From Candidatus Poribacteria bacterium (GTDB taxonomy: Bacteria > Poribacteria > WGA-4E > GCA-2687025), in NCBI GenBank assembly GCA_028818695.1, contig JAPPNK010000029.1, forward strand, positions 163,450-227,449: a stretch of DNA of 64,000 bases, written 5' to 3'. Numbering within the stretch: the stretch's first letter is position 1; each line of letters opens with the position of its first letter. Below the pieces are notes generated by a model, which saw nothing but the letters and a program-made list of their open reading frames with translations, was not told the origin of the DNA and did no database searches. Positions 26,995 to 36,267 of the stretch are shown one piece after another. Position numbers and translations under genes: made by a program.

Positions 26995-28480
26995 GCTCTA
27001 CTTCGGCGACAACCTTGAGGTCATGCGGGAGTTTGAATCCGACTCGGTCGACCTGATTGCGACCGATCCGCCGTTCAATTCGGGGCGCGACTACAACATC
27101 TTTCTCGCCGATTCAAAGGCGCAGAAAAAAGCGTTCGCGGACATCTGGACATGGGACGACGCCGCCAAAGACCAACGCGCCGAGATTGAAAAGCGCGCCC
27201 AACGCGGCGGGGCATATGAAGCTTTAAACAACGCGCTTAAAGGGTACGACCTCGTTTTACAAAACGCCGTCTCCGGCAACAAAGCCGCCATGCGCGCCTA
27301 TCTCGCCTTCATGGGACCAAGGCTTGCCGAGATATGGCGCATCTTGAAGCCGTCCGGCAGCGTTTACCTCCATTGCGATCCGAGCGCGAGCCACTACCTG
27401 AAAGGGATCATGGACGCGGTCTGGGATCAAGGCAACCGCAAGAAAAACGAGCATTTTAGAAATGAGATCGTCTGGGCGTACCGCACGGGGGGCGTGAGCA
27501 AAGCTTGGTTTGGCAGAAAACATGACATCATCCTTTTCTATACGAAGTCGCCCAAACGAGAGCATATCTTCAACCTAAAGAAGGAGCGCTCTTACAATCG
27601 AGATTTCAAGCCTTATAAATTCAAGGGCGTATCGGAATACCAAGATGAAGAAGGCAAATGGTACACAATGGCAGCGTTGCGCGATGTTTGGGAAATCAAC
27701 GCGGTTGGCAGATCGTCAGGCGAGCGACTCGGCTATCCGACGCAAAAGCCGATTGAGCTGTATCAGCGCATCATCGAAGTGTCGTCTCATGAGGGTTGCG
27801 TCGTTCTAGACCCGTTTGCCGGGTGCGGAACGACCATAGACGCCGCGCACGCTCTCAACCGGCGGTGGATCGGCATTGACCTGACCATCTTAGCGTTGGA
27901 ACCGATGCAAAAACGGCTGCTTGAACGGCATGGCATCAAGCCGCATGTGGACTATCAAATCTTTGGCTATCCGACGAATCTGCAGGAGGCGCGGAAGCTG
28001 GCGGAACATCCGCGGCGCAAGCATGACTTTGCGAACTGGGCGGTGACGCGGCTCGGCCTCCGCCCGACGCCGGATGTTGGCGACGGCGGCTTTGACGGCG
28101 TTGCGTCCATGCAGGTTTGGACGATCTACGAAAAAGAGGATGCGCAGATCATCGCGGAGGTGAAGTCGGGGAATCCGACGCTGACGCAGGTTCGCGCCTT
28201 CTGCCATACCATTCGCAAGAACAAGGCGAAGATGGGCGTCTTCATCACGCTCGGCAAGATCACAAACGGGATGCGGCAAGAAGCCGAAGATATGGGGACG
28301 TTTGAACACAACAAGCAGACCTACCCCCGCTTTCAATTTTGGGAGATTGACGAAGCGTACTTTGACGACCCCGCATCGATCAAGAAGCAGATACGCATAC
28401 CTGAGCAGTGGATCATAGAGCCTGGGCGGAAGGCGGAACGGCATGTTAAAGACACGCAAGGGGGGCTGATCAAGCATTAG
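26984..28480 (+). CDS. Beta-class DNA methyltransferase fused to an Mrr-like endonuclease domain
   Basis: A 498-residue fusion. The N-terminal half is a DNA adenine/cytosine amino methyltransferase with the catalytic DLIATDPPFNSGRDY near the start and the SAM-binding VVLDPFAGCGTTIDAAH after it. The last 150 residues, from FANWAVTRL through DVGDGGFDG and IIAEVKSGN to MGVFITL, show the D...ExK pattern of the Mrr/PD-(D/E)XK fold. It thus looks like a one-protein restriction-modification enzyme. ATG 26984 lies inside the end of the previous methyltransferase gene (11-base overlap); a start at 26933 would add an odd Ser-rich leader. A paralogue with the same two domains is at 45668-47263. Confidence 0.87.
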   Translation: MKNKLYFGDNLEVMREFESDSVDLIATDPPFNSGRDYNIFLADSKAQKKAFADIWTWDDAAKDQRAEIEKRAQRGGAYEALNNALKGYDLVLQNAVSGNKAAMRAYLAFMGPRLAEIWRILKPSGSVYLHCDPSASHYLKGIMDAVWDQGNRKKNEHFRNEIVWAYRTGGVSKAWFGRKHDIILFYTKSPKREHIFNLKKERSYNRDFKPYKFKGVSEYQDEEGKWYTMAALRDVWEINAVGRSSGERLGYPTQKPIELYQRIIEVSSHEGCVVLDPFAGCGTTIDAAHALNRRWIGIDLTILALEPMQKRLLERHGIKPHVDYQIFGYPTNLQEARKLAEHPRRKHDFANWAVTRLGLRPTPDVGDGGFDGVASMQVWTIYEKEDAQIIAEVKSGNPTLTQVRAFCHTIRKNKAKMGVFITLGKITNGMRQEAEDMGTFEHNKQTYPRFQFWEIDEAYFDDPASIKKQIRIPEQWIIEPGRKAERHVKDTQGGLIKH

Positions 28481-28594
28481 TTCTGGAGGCAGACGCTTGA
28501 GTCTGTACAACTCTGGATATGGACGCGGACATCGTCTATCTGTCTCTGGATTCCCTCCCGCTTTCACGGGGCAGACTATTAGGCGCCTGTCGTT

Positions 28595-28611
28595 CCCCCT
28601 TGAAAAGGGGG
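28595..28611. repeat. C5/G5 inverted repeat in the gap
   Basis: CCCCCTT (28595-28601) and AAGGGGG (28605-28611) form a short hairpin, followed by GGTTAGGGGG. It looks like a dispersed intergenic element of the kind common in environmental genomes. No T-run follows. Confidence 0.4.
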
Positions 28612-28645
28612 GTTAGGGGGTTTAAGCCGCAAGGGAGGACTCTGG

Positions 28646-28665
28646 ATTCCCGCTTGCGCGGGAAT
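28646..28665. repeat. ATTCCC-N8-GGGAAT palindrome (dRS3-like)
   Basis: ATTCCC GCTTGCGC GGGAAT with flanking CTCTGG and GACG. It matches the pattern of the Neisseria dRS3 element, known there as a repeat and phage integration target. Intact copies recur at 53437 and 57706. Confidence 0.75.
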
Positions 28666-28701
28666 GACGATTTGCCGGGCGGCTTGTCTGCTGAACTCTG
28701 G

Positions 28702-28733
28702 ATTCCCGTGCGTTTTACCGCAAGGGCGGGAAT
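28702..28733. repeat. Expanded ATTCCC/GGGAAT palindrome
   Basis: ATTCCC (28702-28707) and GGGAAT (28728-28733) are separated by 20 bases in place of 8, with the same CTCTGG and GACA flanks as the copy at 28646. It appears to be a variant copy. The rest of the 278-base gap shows no gene. Confidence 0.6.
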
Positions 28734-28758
28734 GACAAGCTGGTTGGCAAATCCTTTT

Positions 28759-29862
28759 CTATAACCAGATCCGTTCGCCGCCCCGTTCATCCGACAGGTT
28801 CGCGCCGAGGACGGCGGCAAGGCTGTTCATGGAGCCGCCGAAGGTACTGCGTATGCCGGACGCATCCCCTGCCGCAGCCGCTTTCAAAAAGGAGCGGTGG
28901 ATCTCGACCGTCGGGTCGCAGGGGGGCGGACTTGGCAGCAGGCGGCGCAGCGATTCTATAGAGGGGCGCATCGGCGGCGGATCGGCTCCGTCGTAAAAGT
29001 AGGCGGCGGCTCCGTCCGCTTCAAACTTGATATGCCCGTTCGTCCAGAGAACGCTCGCATACGCATCGGAGTAGTAGGTTCTGCGCAGCCGCGAGAGGAT
29101 CAGGTTGCCCGCCGCGCCAGATTCAAACCCCAGCGCGACGCGGTAGGCGTAAGGGTTGTCCGCCCCGTCTTGGATATCGCTCTCGTCCCGATGGACGTAG
29201 GTCGCTTCAACCCAGGCGATGTCGCCCGCCCAGTAGCGCATCAGGTCGACCTGATGTATGCCCGCTTCAACGACGGTTGTTCCCGACCATGCGCGGTTCG
29301 CCGCCCATACGCGGTTCTTCGGTCCGCCTTGGCGCTCGGCGGCGGTGTGCTTCACCGAGTGATGTTCCAGCGCGCCATTGTGGATTGCGGTCATCATGAC
29401 GACGCGCTTGTCGGCGAGGAAGTTGTGAACGGCTTCGTTGGCGGGTACATACCGCTGCTGAAATCCGACCGCCGAGACAACGCCCGCCTTGTCGATGGCG
29501 CGGCGCATCTCTTCCGCCTCTTCGATGCGGAGGCTCATCGGCTTTTCAACAAAGAGATGGATTCCCTTCTCCGCCGCGGCGACCGCTTCTCCTTGGTGCA
29601 TAGACGGGGGAATGGCAATGTAAAGCGCATCGAAACGGCTCGACTCGAACGCGTCATGAATGTTTGTAAAACGCGCGGCGCGGGAGATGTCCAGCGCGGG
29701 GGCGTATCGGGCGAGCTTCTCGGCGCGCAGGTTCTCTTCGTTCACATCGATGAGCGCCGTTATCTGCGCAAGCTCCTGCAGCGGCGGCGACGTCAGCGCG
29801 TTCAGATGCTGCAAGCCGCGTTGACCGACGCCCGCCAGCGCAACGCGCGCAGGGGTTTTCAT
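28759..29862 (-). CDS. Gfo/Idh/MocA family oxidoreductase
   Basis: A 367-residue NAD(P)-dependent sugar or cyclitol dehydrogenase. The Rossmann opening ARVALAGVGQRGLQHL, the IAIPPSMH loop, and the family signature FVEKPMS are clear, with the second alpha/beta domain containing VVEAGIHQVDLMRYW. The substrate is not determinable; members act on glucose, inositol, N-acetyl sugars and their phosphates. The start overlaps the stop of the upstream amidohydrolase gene by ATGA, so the two likely act in one pathway of sugar-acid or aromatic breakdown. Confidence 0.92.
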   Translation of the reverse strand: MKTPARVALAGVGQRGLQHLNALTSPPLQELAQITALIDVNEENLRAEKLARYAPALDISRAARFTNIHDAFESSRFDALYIAIPPSMHQGEAVAAAEKGIHLFVEKPMSLRIEEAEEMRRAIDKAGVVSAVGFQQRYVPANEAVHNFLADKRVVMMTAIHNGALEHHSVKHTAAERQGGPKNRVWAANRAWSGTTVVEAGIHQVDLMRYWAGDIAWVEATYVHRDESDIQDGADNPYAYRVALGFESGAAGNLILSRLRRTYYSDAYASVLWTNGHIKFEADGAAAYFYDGADPPPMRPSIESLRRLLPSPPPCDPTVEIHRSFLKAAAAGDASGIRSTFGGSMNSLAAVLGANLSDERGGERIWL

Positions 29863-30698
29863 GTCTGCCCAAACAGCCGACTCGCGTTTTCATACGCGAT
29901 TGCCCTGCGCGCCTTCTCTGACAGATTCGCCTTCGCAAACATCTCAAACTGCGGGATCGGCTGATTGGGGCGGAGAAAATCGGTGCCGAACAGCAGGCGC
30001 GTATGCCGCCTCTCTAAAAACGCCTCCCCGAACGCCCAGTCGCGCGTGATCGCGTTATGCCCCGACCCGGCGGACAGATCGGCGTAGAGGTTGCCGTAGG
30101 CGTCCATGAGCCGATCCACCGCCCCGCCCGGCGCGACGGGCCGCTTCGGGTATCCGCTCATCTCTTCTTGCCGCGCGTCGCCGGAGACCGCCGCCCAGAA
30201 CCCCTGCGCATGCCCGATGAACTGGACGTTCGGATACGCCGCAAGCATCGCCTCAAGCCCCGTCAGCTGCGGATCGTCTGTGCAGCGGATATGGTCGCAG
30301 TGAAACAGCAGCGGCAGACGGAACTCGTCGCACGCCGCGTAGAGCGCCTGCATCTTCGGGTCGTTGAACGGCAGCCCCGCTTTCAGCTCGCCGAACCCTT
30401 TGGCGCCTTCCTCCGCATACTGCTTGACGATGTTGCGGACGCTGCGTTTTCCGTCGGAGACGGCGACGCGCGGGTCGACAACGCAGAACGGAATGAACCT
30501 GTCCGGATGCTGTTTGCAGAGGGCGAGCATGTCGCGCGTCAAGATGTAGTAGCTGGAGCTTTCGGGGCTTTCAAGCGGCAGTGGAACCGCCGCTTCGATC
30601 TCGTTCGCATCCATCCAGCGCAGCATGATGTCGACCGTCATAGGCGGGTAAGCGTCCCACAACCGCCCGACATGGACATGGACGTCGATCCATTTCAT
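29859..30698 (-). CDS. Amidohydrolase family (metal-dependent TIM-barrel hydrolase)
   Basis: A 279-residue amidohydrolase-2 (PF04909) protein. The HxH metal motif is in IDVHVHVG at the N-terminus, with LLFHCDH, FIGHAQGFW and the late LFGTDFL providing further ligands and the catalytic Asp. Members hydrolyse lactones or decarboxylate aromatic acids. GGGAGACGCC stands before the ATG. It is the first gene of a two-gene operon with the Gfo/Idh/MocA oxidoreductase. The exact reaction is unknown. Confidence 0.9.
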   Translation of the reverse strand: MKWIDVHVHVGRLWDAYPPMTVDIMLRWMDANEIEAAVPLPLESPESSSYYILTRDMLALCKQHPDRFIPFCVVDPRVAVSDGKRSVRNIVKQYAEEGAKGFGELKAGLPFNDPKMQALYAACDEFRLPLLFHCDHIRCTDDPQLTGLEAMLAAYPNVQFIGHAQGFWAAVSGDARQEEMSGYPKRPVAPGGAVDRLMDAYGNLYADLSAGSGHNAITRDWAFGEAFLERRHTRLLFGTDFLRPNQPIPQFEMFAKANLSEKARRAIAYENASRLFGQT

Positions 30699-30835
30699 AG
30701 GCGTCTCCCTGCGTTTTTAGACGGGCGCATTGTACGGGTTTGGCGTCGGCGGCGCAAGAGAACGTCTGCGCCGCCAACAACTCCGCTTGACGTACTGCCG
30801 GCGAACAAGATATGAGCAAATGGACGTCCCCGCCC

Positions 30836-30864
30836 TTGAGAGAACCGCGTCCGCCTTGTAAAAT
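30836..30864 (+). promoter_or_regulatory. Sigma-70-type promoter
   Basis: TTGAGA (30836-30841) and TAAAAT (30859-30864) are 17 bases apart. The start point would be near 30871, giving a leader of about 44 bases before the small gene at 30915. Confidence 0.5.
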
Positions 30865-30914
30865 AAAGCGGCGTCAGTTCCGTCTTATCAGCATTCTACA
30901 AAGAAAGAGCGATC

Positions 30915-31226
30915 ATGGAAATTATGGACGACATGATGGAATCCACCGGAACGGCTATGGTGGAAATTTTAGGCGCCCAATACAGAGCGAGGGCGCCCAA
31001 AACGCAGCTGAAAGCTCTAGAGCAAGCCATGCGCGAGGTGCAAGATCAAACAACCCGATTGAGCGGACCTGGACGCTCCAATGAGCGCATCGCCGTCCAA
31101 GCCGCCGTCGCCATCGCGTTCAACGCCCTTATGACCGAGCGCGGCGTGCAAAGCCGTCTCGATAAGCTGACCCATCAGATGGATGTCGCTTTGGAGGAGA
31201 GCGGGGATGGAGGATGGAGCGGTTGA
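30915..31226 (+). CDS. Small unrecognised helical protein
   Basis: A 103-residue protein I do not recognise. It is acidic at the N-terminus and predicted to be almost wholly helical, with regular spacing of hydrophobic residues in LKALEQAMREVQDQTTRL and IAVQAAVAIAFNALM. There is no signal peptide or membrane segment. A good promoter stands upstream and a purine-rich AAAGAAAGAG site precedes the ATG. Codon usage matches neighbours. It is probably a real gene transcribed alone or with the sugar isomerase 123 bases downstream. Confidence 0.6.
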   Translation: MEIMDDMMESTGTAMVEILGAQYRARAPKTQLKALEQAMREVQDQTTRLSGPGRSNERIAVQAAVAIAFNALMTERGVQSRLDKLTHQMDVALEESGDGGWSG

Positions 31227-31349
31227 GATCGGCGCGGGATGAAGATTTGCCGCGCAATCGCCGGAAAAGGACGCCGCCGCATAGAGCTTTTATTTTTCAA
31301 TCGAAGGCGGTATCCTAGCGGGGCGTTATTCTCGTGAAAGGAGAACCGC

Positions 31350-32138
31350 TTGAAAAAAGGCATTTGTATCGGGACAGTCCCAGGCGGGCTGTCCGACGAC
31401 GGATTCGCGCTCGCAAAAGAAGCGGGATTTGACGGCATAGAGCTCGGAACCATGAACGACAGCGAAACGCGCGCCAAAGCGGCGGCGCTCGCCAAGAAAC
31501 ATGCGCTCGCCGTCCCAAGCATCATGAACGCCGTTCACTGGGGAAAACCGCTCTCAGACCCAGACCCCGATGTCCGCAAAGCGTCTGTGGAGGGCATGCT
31601 CGCCTCGTTTGAATCGGCTGAAGCGACCGGCGCCGAGACGGTGCTGCTTGTGCCGGCGGTTGTGACGGATCAGGTGACCTATTCGGATGCCTGGATACGC
31701 TCGCAGGCGGAGATACTGGAGCTGCGGGCTGTCGCTGAAGAGAAACAGGTTGACATCGCGCTTGAGAATGTATGGAACCGATTCTTGCTCAGCCCCTCCG
31801 AGTTCGCCCAGTATATCGACCAGTTCAACAGCCCGATGGTGACCGCCTATTTTGACGTCGGCAACATCGCGCTGTACGGCGTTCCGCACCATTGGATACG
31901 CGCCTTGGGCAGCCGCATCAGCAAGGTGCATGTGAAGGGGTTCGACACCGGCTCGCGCCAGTTCACCTCAACGCTTCTCGGCGGAAACCTGAACTGGAAC
32001 GCGGCGATGCAGGCGCTGGAAGAGATTGGCTACGAAGGATGGGTCACAGCCGAGATGCCGCAGAACCGCGACGATCCGCGCGCGGGCATCTTCCATCTCA
32101 GCGAGGAGATGGACGCCATTTTTGCTGGAAAGGTCTAA
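31350..32138 (+). CDS. Sugar phosphate isomerase/epimerase (xylose-isomerase-like)
   Basis: A 262-residue PF01261 TIM-barrel protein, distinct from the one at 18170. Motifs are FDGIELGTM, VDIALENVWNRFLLSP with the metal-binding Glu, VTAYFDVGNIALYG, ISKVHVKGFD and the closing YEGWVTAEMP. The start is TTG at 31350, with GGAGA 6 bases upstream and no suitable ATG nearby. Family members isomerise or epimerise ketoses and related polyols. comEC follows 16 bases later on the same strand. Confidence 0.9.
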   Translation: MKKGICIGTVPGGLSDDGFALAKEAGFDGIELGTMNDSETRAKAAALAKKHALAVPSIMNAVHWGKPLSDPDPDVRKASVEGMLASFESAEATGAETVLLVPAVVTDQVTYSDAWIRSQAEILELRAVAEEKQVDIALENVWNRFLLSPSEFAQYIDQFNSPMVTAYFDVGNIALYGVPHHWIRALGSRISKVHVKGFDTGSRQFTSTLLGGNLNWNAAMQALEEIGYEGWVTAEMPQNRDDPRAGIFHLSEEMDAIFAGKV

Positions 32139-32154
32139 CTTTCAACGCCGTCCG

Positions 32155-34497
32155 ATGATCCCGCTGGCGGCGGCGTTCGCGGCGGGAGTTCTGGGCGGCT
32201 GCTATTCGATCCACTCGGCGCTAGCGCTGGGCGCGGTTGCGGCGGCCGCGCTTGGGTCATGGCATGCGCGCAACTGGAAAATTGCCGCGTATGCGCTCCT
32301 TGCGTTCATCGGCTGGGCGCGCTGGCATGCGCATGTGGAAACCCCCGTTCGCGCGCTTGAAGACCGTCAGTCTGTCCAAGCGGAAGGGTATGTCGTTGAA
32401 CGGGCGGAACGCGCCTTCAGCGTGGATCTGACGATTGTCGGTCAGGTTTTGCCGTCTGGAGAGCGCGGAAGGCTGCTGCTGCGCTGTCCGGCGGAACTGT
32501 CGGCGGAGTTTTCAGCCGGCGCAATGGTTTCAGCAAGCGGAGAGCTGCGCCAACCGACGCCGATGCGCAACCCGAACGGCTTCAACCAGGAGCTGTTTTT
32601 CAACGCGAAAGGAATCGACTCCGCCGTTCGGATTCGCAACCTGTCCGATATAGAAAGGATCGGCGTCGGCGGGCCGTTCTGGATGCGCGCGGCGTACCGC
32701 ATTCGGCAGGGGCTGCTCGCGCGTTTTTCCTCCGCGCTGAGCCCGCCAAACGACGCCCTTTTAGCGGGCATCCTGATTGGGGAGCGGCGCGCCATTCCCG
32801 AACAGATATTGGAAGCGTTCCGCGACGGCGGCGTCATCCATGTTCTCGTTGTGTCCGGCGCCAATTTCGCGCTCGTCGTCTCCATCGCGTATGTGCTCTT
32901 GCGGGCGGCGGGCGCGCCGCTGCGCGCGGTGTACGCCGCCTCGCTGTTTTTATGCTGGGCGTTCGCCTTGCTTGTCGGCTTTCATCCGTCCGTCGCGCGG
33001 GCGGGGACGCTCATCGCGCTTTTGATGCTTGGGCGTCTGCTGAATCGGGAAGCGGACATGATGAACCTGTTGGCGGCTAGCGCGCTGGCTCTGCTCATCT
33101 ACCGCCCCGCCAATATGTTTGACATCGGCTTTCAGCTCTCCTTCGCCGCGACCTTCGGCATCGTCTTTTTTCTGCCGAAATGGAACGACGCGCTTGAGCC
33201 GACGCGCCTCCGCCTCTTGGAACTGCCCGGCGGAAAACTGCTGTGGACATGGGGCGTTCAAACGGCGCTCGTTTCTTCGGCGGCGCATATTGCGACGATG
33301 CCGATCATCGGCTTTCATTTTCAAAAAGTATATCTGGCGGGCTTCGCGGCAAACCTGATTGTGGTTGCAATGATCGCGCTCATCACCGCGTCCGGCCTTG
33401 TCACGGCAGCGGCGGCGTTGTTATGGACGCCGCTCGGACGCTTTTACGGCGGAGCGACGGAGCTGGGATTCGATCTGCTGCTGCCGATTGTGCGCGCCTT
33501 TTCAGAGCTGCCTTATGCTGTGCTGAACGCGCCTCGGACATGGGCGGGATACTACTTCGTCTGCCTGTTTCTTCTTTTTTCGATCACATACGCCCGCTAC
33601 GTTCAGATGCGTCTGCGCGAGTGGACGCTGCTCGCGGGCGCGTGCATCCTGCTCTTGGCGCAAAGCCAGACCGCCGACGCGCCGAACGGTCTGCTGGAAG
33701 CGACTTTTTTGGATGTCGGTCAGGGAGACGCCGCCTTTATCCAACTCCCCGACAACACGCGCATTCTTATCGATGCAGGCTCCGCCTCTGAGTTCTGGGA
33801 CAACGGCGAGCGGGTCGTTGTTCCGTATCTGTTGAGCCGCGGAATCGACCGCCTTGACGCGGCTCTCATCACCCATGCCGACATCGACCATGCGGGCGGC
33901 ATCCCGTACGCGATACGCAATTTGCGAATCGACACGGTTCTGGGGGCGCCGCCTGGGAAAAGTGGGCTTGTCGAAGAAGCGGCGCGGGAGAGAGGAAGCC
34001 GCGTTCGTTACGGCGCAGGAGAAACGATCGCAGAAGGCATAGCGCGCGGGATGCCCTTTAGCGTCAAGACGCTTTATCCGCGCTCGGAGGCGGAGGTTGA
34101 CCTTGAGGACTCAAACCATAACGCAGATTCGTTTGTCGTCATGCTGGAGTACGGCGATTGCCGAATCTTGATGACAGGCGACATCGACGCGCAGACGGAG
34201 GCGGAGCTGACAAGGCGGCATCATCGCGGCGAGATTGACCTGTCGGCGGATATACTGAAAACGCCGCATCATGGCAGCAAGTCTTCCAGCGGAGAGCCGT
34301 TTTTGCGCGCCGTGTCGCCGCGCGCCGCGGTCATTTCAGCCGGACGCGGGAATATATACGGACATCCGCATCCGTCCGTTTTAGAGCGGCATGCGGCTTT
34401 AGGCGTTCAGACCTACCGAACCGACCTGTCTGGAGCTGTGCGCATCCTCACGGACGGACGGCGGATATGGGTCAAGCCGACGATACGCAAACCTTAG
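32155..34497 (+). CDS. comEC: ComEC/Rec2 DNA-uptake channel protein
   Basis: A 780-residue inner-membrane protein for passage of single-stranded DNA during natural transformation. It has an N-terminal membrane pair and OB-like DUF4131 region, the Competence domain with GILIGERRAIPEQ, VIHVLVVSGANFALV and MNLLAASALALLIYRP, and a C-terminal metallo-beta-lactamase-like domain with FLDVGQGDAAFI, DAALITHADIDHAGG and LKTPHHGSKSS. All parts are present, so the gene looks intact. ATG 32155 begins the first membrane segment; a longer frame from 32026 overlaps the isomerase and is not convincing. No other competence genes are in the window. Confidence 0.94.
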   Translation: MIPLAAAFAAGVLGGCYSIHSALALGAVAAAALGSWHARNWKIAAYALLAFIGWARWHAHVETPVRALEDRQSVQAEGYVVERAERAFSVDLTIVGQVLPSGERGRLLLRCPAELSAEFSAGAMVSASGELRQPTPMRNPNGFNQELFFNAKGIDSAVRIRNLSDIERIGVGGPFWMRAAYRIRQGLLARFSSALSPPNDALLAGILIGERRAIPEQILEAFRDGGVIHVLVVSGANFALVVSIAYVLLRAAGAPLRAVYAASLFLCWAFALLVGFHPSVARAGTLIALLMLGRLLNREADMMNLLAASALALLIYRPANMFDIGFQLSFAATFGIVFFLPKWNDALEPTRLRLLELPGGKLLWTWGVQTALVSSAAHIATMPIIGFHFQKVYLAGFAANLIVVAMIALITASGLVTAAAALLWTPLGRFYGGATELGFDLLLPIVRAFSELPYAVLNAPRTWAGYYFVCLFLLFSITYARYVQMRLREWTLLAGACILLLAQSQTADAPNGLLEATFLDVGQGDAAFIQLPDNTRILIDAGSASEFWDNGERVVVPYLLSRGIDRLDAALITHADIDHAGGIPYAIRNLRIDTVLGAPPGKSGLVEEAARERGSRVRYGAGETIAEGIARGMPFSVKTLYPRSEAEVDLEDSNHNADSFVVMLEYGDCRILMTGDIDAQTEAELTRRHHRGEIDLSADILKTPHHGSKSSSGEPFLRAVSPRAAVISAGRGNIYGHPHPSVLERHAALGVQTYRTDLSGAVRILTDGRRIWVKPTIRKP

Positions 34498-35252
34498 CGG
34501 CGTTTCAGCCGTCCCCAGATTTCGGCGGCTTTGCCTTTGGGCGAAACGGAAAGTCCGCTGTTTGTCATATTCTCCTGAAGATCGTCTAGACTCAGCGCGC
34601 GGTTGTAGATGGCGACCTCGTCCATCCGACCCATCATGGATTTCAGGTTCGTCTGTCCCTGCCCGATACGGTATGGGATATCAATGCTGTCCAGCGGCGC
34701 GGCGACCGGAACCGTCGCGTCCAGCTCGTTGTTGATGTACTGTCGCGCCTCCGTCCCGTCATACACAGCCGCGATGTAATGCCATTCGTTCAACGGCGGG
34801 GAAATGGACTGCTTATTCCGCGTGCCGTTCCATCCGCCTTTGTGCCACCATGTTTCAATCTGCGGCGACCCAGTGAACTGGGAACTCCACTGCATGGCGT
34901 GCCCGCCTTGGTTGCCGGCGTTGCGCCTGCCCATGATAGAGGAATCGTCCTGGTCCTGAGTCGGATGTATCCAAACGGTGATCGTGAGCTCCTCGGTCAG
35001 GTCAAGTATCGGCGTTGGGTCAATGAGTATGTGGTCGCCTGCCTCATCGAATTCGACGCATCCGTCCTTTAATCCCTCATCTGACCAGTTGACGCCGTTC
35101 AGAACGCCGACCAGTTCGCTGCCGCTCAAGTCCCCAGCCATGTCGCCGGCGCCTTCGTCAAACGGGAAGTAGAGAACCAACCCGTCCTCCTGTATTGCAA
35201 GAGCTGTCCATGCTGTCATGACGAGCGCGGTTATGATCATGATTTGTTTCAT
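34494..35252 (-). CDS. Secreted LamG-domain protein with WGRLK tail
   Basis: A 252-residue exported protein. A signal peptide (about 1-19) is followed by a LamG/concanavalin-like domain: GLVLYFPFDEGAGDMAGDLSG, LTITVWIHPTQD, EWHYIAAVYDG and MDEVAIYNRALSLDDLQ are typical of the family in Planctomycetes and Poribacteria. It ends with LSVSPKGKAAEIWGRLKRR, very like the tail of the secreted protein at 17259-18029. AGGAGA lies 5 bases before the ATG. It is the last gene of a three-gene unit after two Gfo/Idh/MocA oxidoreductases, which suggests a role in carbohydrate binding. Confidence 0.88.
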   Translation of the reverse strand: MKQIMIITALVMTAWTALAIQEDGLVLYFPFDEGAGDMAGDLSGSELVGVLNGVNWSDEGLKDGCVEFDEAGDHILIDPTPILDLTEELTITVWIHPTQDQDDSSIMGRRNAGNQGGHAMQWSSQFTGSPQIETWWHKGGWNGTRNKQSISPPLNEWHYIAAVYDGTEARQYINNELDATVPVAAPLDSIDIPYRIGQGQTNLKSMMGRMDEVAIYNRALSLDDLQENMTNSGLSVSPKGKAAEIWGRLKRR

Positions 35253-35265
35253 GTTGTCTCCTATC

Positions 35266-36255
35266 TTAATCGAGCCTCACTTCTCTGCCGGTTTCAGACG
35301 ATTGTTCAACCGCAAGCAGTATTTCAACGACATGCTTCGAATGTTCATTTGAAATCGGGGGCGGCGCGCTTTTTTCAATCGCTTCAACAAACGCGGCTAT
35401 TTCTGCGACAACGCCGCCTCCCTTTGGAACCTCAACAGGCTCATATTCCTCATCCGTCATGAGCCAGACGTTTCCGCGGTACGGCTCGGTTCGGACGCAT
35501 CCCTCCGATCCGACAATTTCGCCGATATATCCAGGCTTTTCCATCATTCTCTCAGGCCGGCGATGCCCAGCGTGAACGATGACGGCGTACGCTCCATTTT
35601 CAAACTGGAGCAGCGCGGCAGCCGCGTCGTCCGCGTCCAGACGCATGATTTTACGGGAGACCATGCCTTTCACCGCGGCGACTCGGCTTTCAAAAAGAAA
35701 AAGGAGACGGTCCACCATGTGCGACCCGTTCATGAGCCACATTCCGCCGCCTTTCGCCCGGTCGTTGAACCATGCGGGCCGCGCCGCCAAGCCGTAGGAT
35801 TTATGCCAGGACTCGTCCGCCATGACGATTTCGCCGATTTGCCCGCTGCGCAGCAGCCGGCGCGTGACAAGATTCGCCTGAAAAAACTGCTGCGTATGGC
35901 CGACCATGAGCTGAACGCGGTTGGCGTCCGCCGCCTCCATCATAGCGCCGCACTCTTTAACGGAGACCGCCATCGGTTTCTCGACGAGCGTGTGAACGCC
36001 GGCGTTGAGGCAGTCGATGGCGATGGGCGCGTGGAGCCAGTGGGGCAACCCCAACAGCGCTAGATCAATCTCCCCGTCCGAAAGCATCTCGCGGTGGTCG
36101 GCGTAGGCGGCAGCGGCTCCGTGTCGTTGGACGAACGCTTCGCGCCGCTCCTCATGCGGTTCAGACACTGCATGCAGCCGCAGCCCTGGAACCGATTTTG
36201 CGGCGGCGGCATGCCCGCCCGATACGCGGCCTGCGCCGATGACGCCTACGCGCAT
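35266..36255 (-). CDS. Gfo/Idh/MocA family oxidoreductase
   Basis: A 329-residue NAD(P)-dependent dehydrogenase. The Rossmann motif VGVIGAGRVSGGHAAAA starts the protein, TLVEKPMAVS is the family signature, and WLMNGSHMVDRLLFLF is in the second domain. It lies 12 bases downstream of another member of the family and 13 bases upstream of the LamG gene. The two oxidoreductases are clearly different proteins and not recent copies. Substrate not determinable. Confidence 0.92.
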   Translation of the reverse strand: MRVGVIGAGRVSGGHAAAAKSVPGLRLHAVSEPHEERREAFVQRHGAAAAYADHREMLSDGEIDLALLGLPHWLHAPIAIDCLNAGVHTLVEKPMAVSVKECGAMMEAADANRVQLMVGHTQQFFQANLVTRRLLRSGQIGEIVMADESWHKSYGLAARPAWFNDRAKGGGMWLMNGSHMVDRLLFLFESRVAAVKGMVSRKIMRLDADDAAAALLQFENGAYAVIVHAGHRRPERMMEKPGYIGEIVGSEGCVRTEPYRGNVWLMTDEEYEPVEVPKGGGVVAEIAAFVEAIEKSAPPPISNEHSKHVVEILLAVEQSSETGREVRLD

Positions 36256-36267
36256 CCCGTCTTCTCC

